DNA of 7,319 bases from Rhizobiaceae bacterium (GTDB lineage: Bacteria > Pseudomonadota > Alphaproteobacteria > Rhizobiales > Rhizobiaceae), in the NCBI GenBank assembly GCA_016793565.1, contig JAEUMA010000449.1:1-7319 (forward strand), read 5' to 3'. Positions 5,974 through 7,319 of the stretch are shown here, piece by piece. Numbering within the stretch: the first letter of the stretch is position 1; each line of letters opens with the position of its first letter. The notes under the pieces were generated by a model. That model was given only the letters and a program-made list of their open reading frames with translations, was not told where the DNA came from and did no database searches. The position numbers and the translations under genes are program-made.

Positions 5974-6085
5974 TCGATTTTGCTGACTCTTCCGTTTAAT
6001 TGGTTTGTAGAGAGCGAAAATCAAGGAGCGACGAAACGTCCGGGCCCCAGCGCGGCGGATGCAAGAATGGCCGTTCCGATAGCGA

Positions 6086-6856
6086 TCAGATCGGATGGTC
6101 CCGCAGGAACTCCAGCGCGCGCGCCTTGAAAGTCCGGTCGCCGACGGCGAGCATGTGGTCCCGCCCCTCGATGGCGAAGCTCTCCGCGTTAGGCATCAGG
6201 CGGGCCAGCGGTTCGGCGGCGCCGCCGATATCGTCTTTGGTGCCCACCGCAACCAGCGTCGGCCGCGTGATCCTGGCAAGGTCGCCGGCGGACACCAGGA
6301 CGCGTGAGGTCTCGATACAGGCCGCCAGCGCGTGGCGGTCGCTGCGGGTCTGGTCGGCGAAGGCGCGGAAGGCCCTGCCGCGAGGATCGGTGACGGTAGC
6401 CGGATCTTCGGCGACGAGCGCGGAGGCGATCGGGCTCCAGTCGCCGACACCGTCGACCAGGCCGATGCCCAGTCCGCCGAAAATCAGACTGGCTACCTTA
6501 TCCGGGAAAGCCAGTGCCATGAAGGCGGCGATCCGCGCACCCATCGAATAGCCCATAATATGCGCCCGGGGGATGGCGAGATGGTCGAGCAGCGCGGCGG
6601 CGTCGGCGGCCATGCGGTCGGGATAGTAGTCCGCAGGATCGTAGCTCTTCGACGAGAGCCCGTGTCCGCGATTGTCGAGGGCGACGACCCGGTAGCCGGC
6701 CTTGGACAGAGTGCTCACCCAGCCGGGACCCACCCAATTCACCGCATGGCTGGAGGCGAACCCATGAATCAGGAGAACCGGTTCTCCCGGCGCGCCCTCC
6801 GCGGGTACGTCGACATAGGCGAGTTCGAACCCATCGTGATGGAAACGATGCGGCAA
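6086..6856 (-). CDS. Alpha/beta-fold hydrolase
   Basis: A 256-aa cytoplasmic alpha/beta hydrolase without a signal peptide. The fold's landmarks appear in order: LLIHGFASS (28-36, oxyanion-hole HG), LDNRGHGLSS (60-69), the nucleophile elbow GYSMGA with Ser104 (102-107), the acid Asp208 or Asp209 in GTKDD, and the catalytic His234 in GRDHML. A cap region lies about 130-195. Substrate cannot be told from sequence; esterase, lipase-like and haloperoxidase-like members look alike at this level. The start is TTG (6856-6854): no in-frame ATG, GTG or TTG lies between it and the upstream gene, the next Met is past residue 80, and the HFHHDGFELAY-type N-terminus fits family members. The SD is weak (GGGG about 8 nt upstream). 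It follows the DUF192 gene by 19 nt and is probably co-transcribed. Confidence 0.9.
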   Translation of the reverse strand: MPHRFHHDGFELAYVDVPAEGAPGEPVLLIHGFASSHAVNWVGPGWVSTLSKAGYRVVALDNRGHGLSSKSYDPADYYPDRMAADAAALLDHLAIPRAHIMGYSMGARIAAFMALAFPDKVASLIFGGLGIGLVDGVGDWSPIASALVAEDPATVTDPRGRAFRAFADQTRSDRHALAACIETSRVLVSAGDLARITRPTLVAVGTKDDIGGAAEPLARLMPNAESFAIEGRDHMLAVGDRTFKARALEFLRDHPI

Positions 6857-6875
6857 GGTGCTGCCCCAGAACCCG

Positions 6876-7319
6876 TCAGCCGCCGGCCGCCGCGGCGATC
6901 GCGGGATGCGTGAGACGGTCGCCCACGCGGATGCCTGTGCGAGCGGCTGTCCCGGCCTTCAGCTCCAGCACGAAGCGCACAGGCGTGCCGGGCGAGATCA
7001 CCGCCTCGGAAAACGGCTCGCCCGGCAGGATCGAGCGCACGGTGCCGCCCTCGTCGATGAAGACCAGGTCGAGCGGCATCGGCGTGTTCTTCATCCAGAA
7101 TGCGACCGGCTTCTGCTCCTCGAATACGAAGAGCATGCCGCGATCGTCGTCCATCGTCTCGCGGAACATCAGCCCGCGCGATCTTTCGTCGCCGTCATCG
7201 GCGATCTCGATGGTGAAGGACCGCGCGCCGCCTCCGGTCTGGACCACTAAAGGCTGCGGATCGACCGGCAGCATCATAGCCCGGTCGTCGGCTTTTGCCG
7301 ACACGACCGACATCAACAG
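6876..7319 (-). CDS. Secreted DUF192 family protein (5' end cut by window edge)
   Basis: The visible 147 residues cover the whole DUF192 domain: RSRGLMFR, then GMLFVFEEQKPVAFWMKN, TPMPLDLVFID, and the closing VLELKAGTAARTGIRVGDRL. The frame stays open to the last base of the window. The first residues (LLMSVVSAKA|DD) look like the end of a signal-peptide core with an AxA-type cleavage site, so the true start is beyond position 7319. The TTG at 7316-7314 or ATG at 7313-7311 would leave a truncated signal peptide. The protein is predicted to be periplasmic; DUF192 has no established biochemical role. The stop TGA (6878-6876) is 19 nt before the hydrolase start, suggesting an operon. Confidence 0.92.
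   Translation of the reverse strand: MLMSVVSAKADDRAMMLPVDPQPLVVQTGGGARSFTIEIADDGDERSRGLMFRETMDDDRGMLFVFEEQKPVAFWMKNTPMPLDLVFIDEGGTVRSILPGEPFSEAVISPGTPVRFVLELKAGTAARTGIRVGDRLTHPAIAAAAGG

Noticed and set aside
5079..5999. 306-codon open frame on the plus strand
   Set aside because: Antisense to cysE, which has all catalytic residues and a strong SD; no recognisable motif in the antisense frame.
6332..6913. 193-codon open frame on the plus strand
   Set aside because: Antisense to the alpha/beta hydrolase and DUF192 genes; no domain and no RBS.

Overview
The window looks like ordinary core chromosome of an alphaproteobacterium, most likely Hyphomicrobiales (Rhizobiales), perhaps Phyllobacteriaceae/Mesorhizobium-like. 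The basis is high GC, EF-Tu of 391 residues, a BTLCP-type transglutaminase-like protein, a DUF3126 gene beside cysE, and the order rlmB / tRNA-Tyr / tRNA-Gly / tuf. The genus is inferred from recognition, not from a search. I found no transposase, integrase, CRISPR array, phage gene or defence gene.

Left part (1-2705): a translation block. A strong sigma70-type promoter (-35 at 1713-1718, -10 at 1690-1695, minus strand) drives tRNA-Tyr(GTA), tRNA-Gly(TCC) and tuf toward the left edge. This matches the ancient tRNA-tufB linkage, in which tRNA-Trp, secE and nusG usually follow; these would lie outside the window. Divergently, rlmB (23S rRNA 2'-O-methyltransferase) reads right from a promoter so close to its ATG that the mRNA may be leaderless.

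Middle part (2706-4746): a strikingly AT-rich intergenic island with repeats precedes a secreted transglutaminase-like cysteine peptidase-fold protein. The Shine-Dalgarno of this gene is buried in a predicted 8-bp hairpin. Back-to-back terminators separate it from a small minus-strand membrane protein, which is divergent from an unrecognised single-pass membrane protein of 245 aa. That gene converges on DUF3126 with only 8 bp between the stop codons.

Right part (4742-7319): four minus-strand genes, in transcription order a secreted DUF192 protein (cut by the window edge), an alpha/beta hydrolase 19 nt downstream, cysE (serine acetyltransferase, first step of cysteine synthesis) with an excellent SD, and, past a strong intrinsic terminator, DUF3126 with a TTG start.

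No new multi-gene system is evident. The points most worth a second look are regulatory: the AT-rich repeats and the SD-masking hairpin upstream of the BTLCP gene, the likely leaderless rlmB, and the compact palindromes around the 3996-4733 gene.
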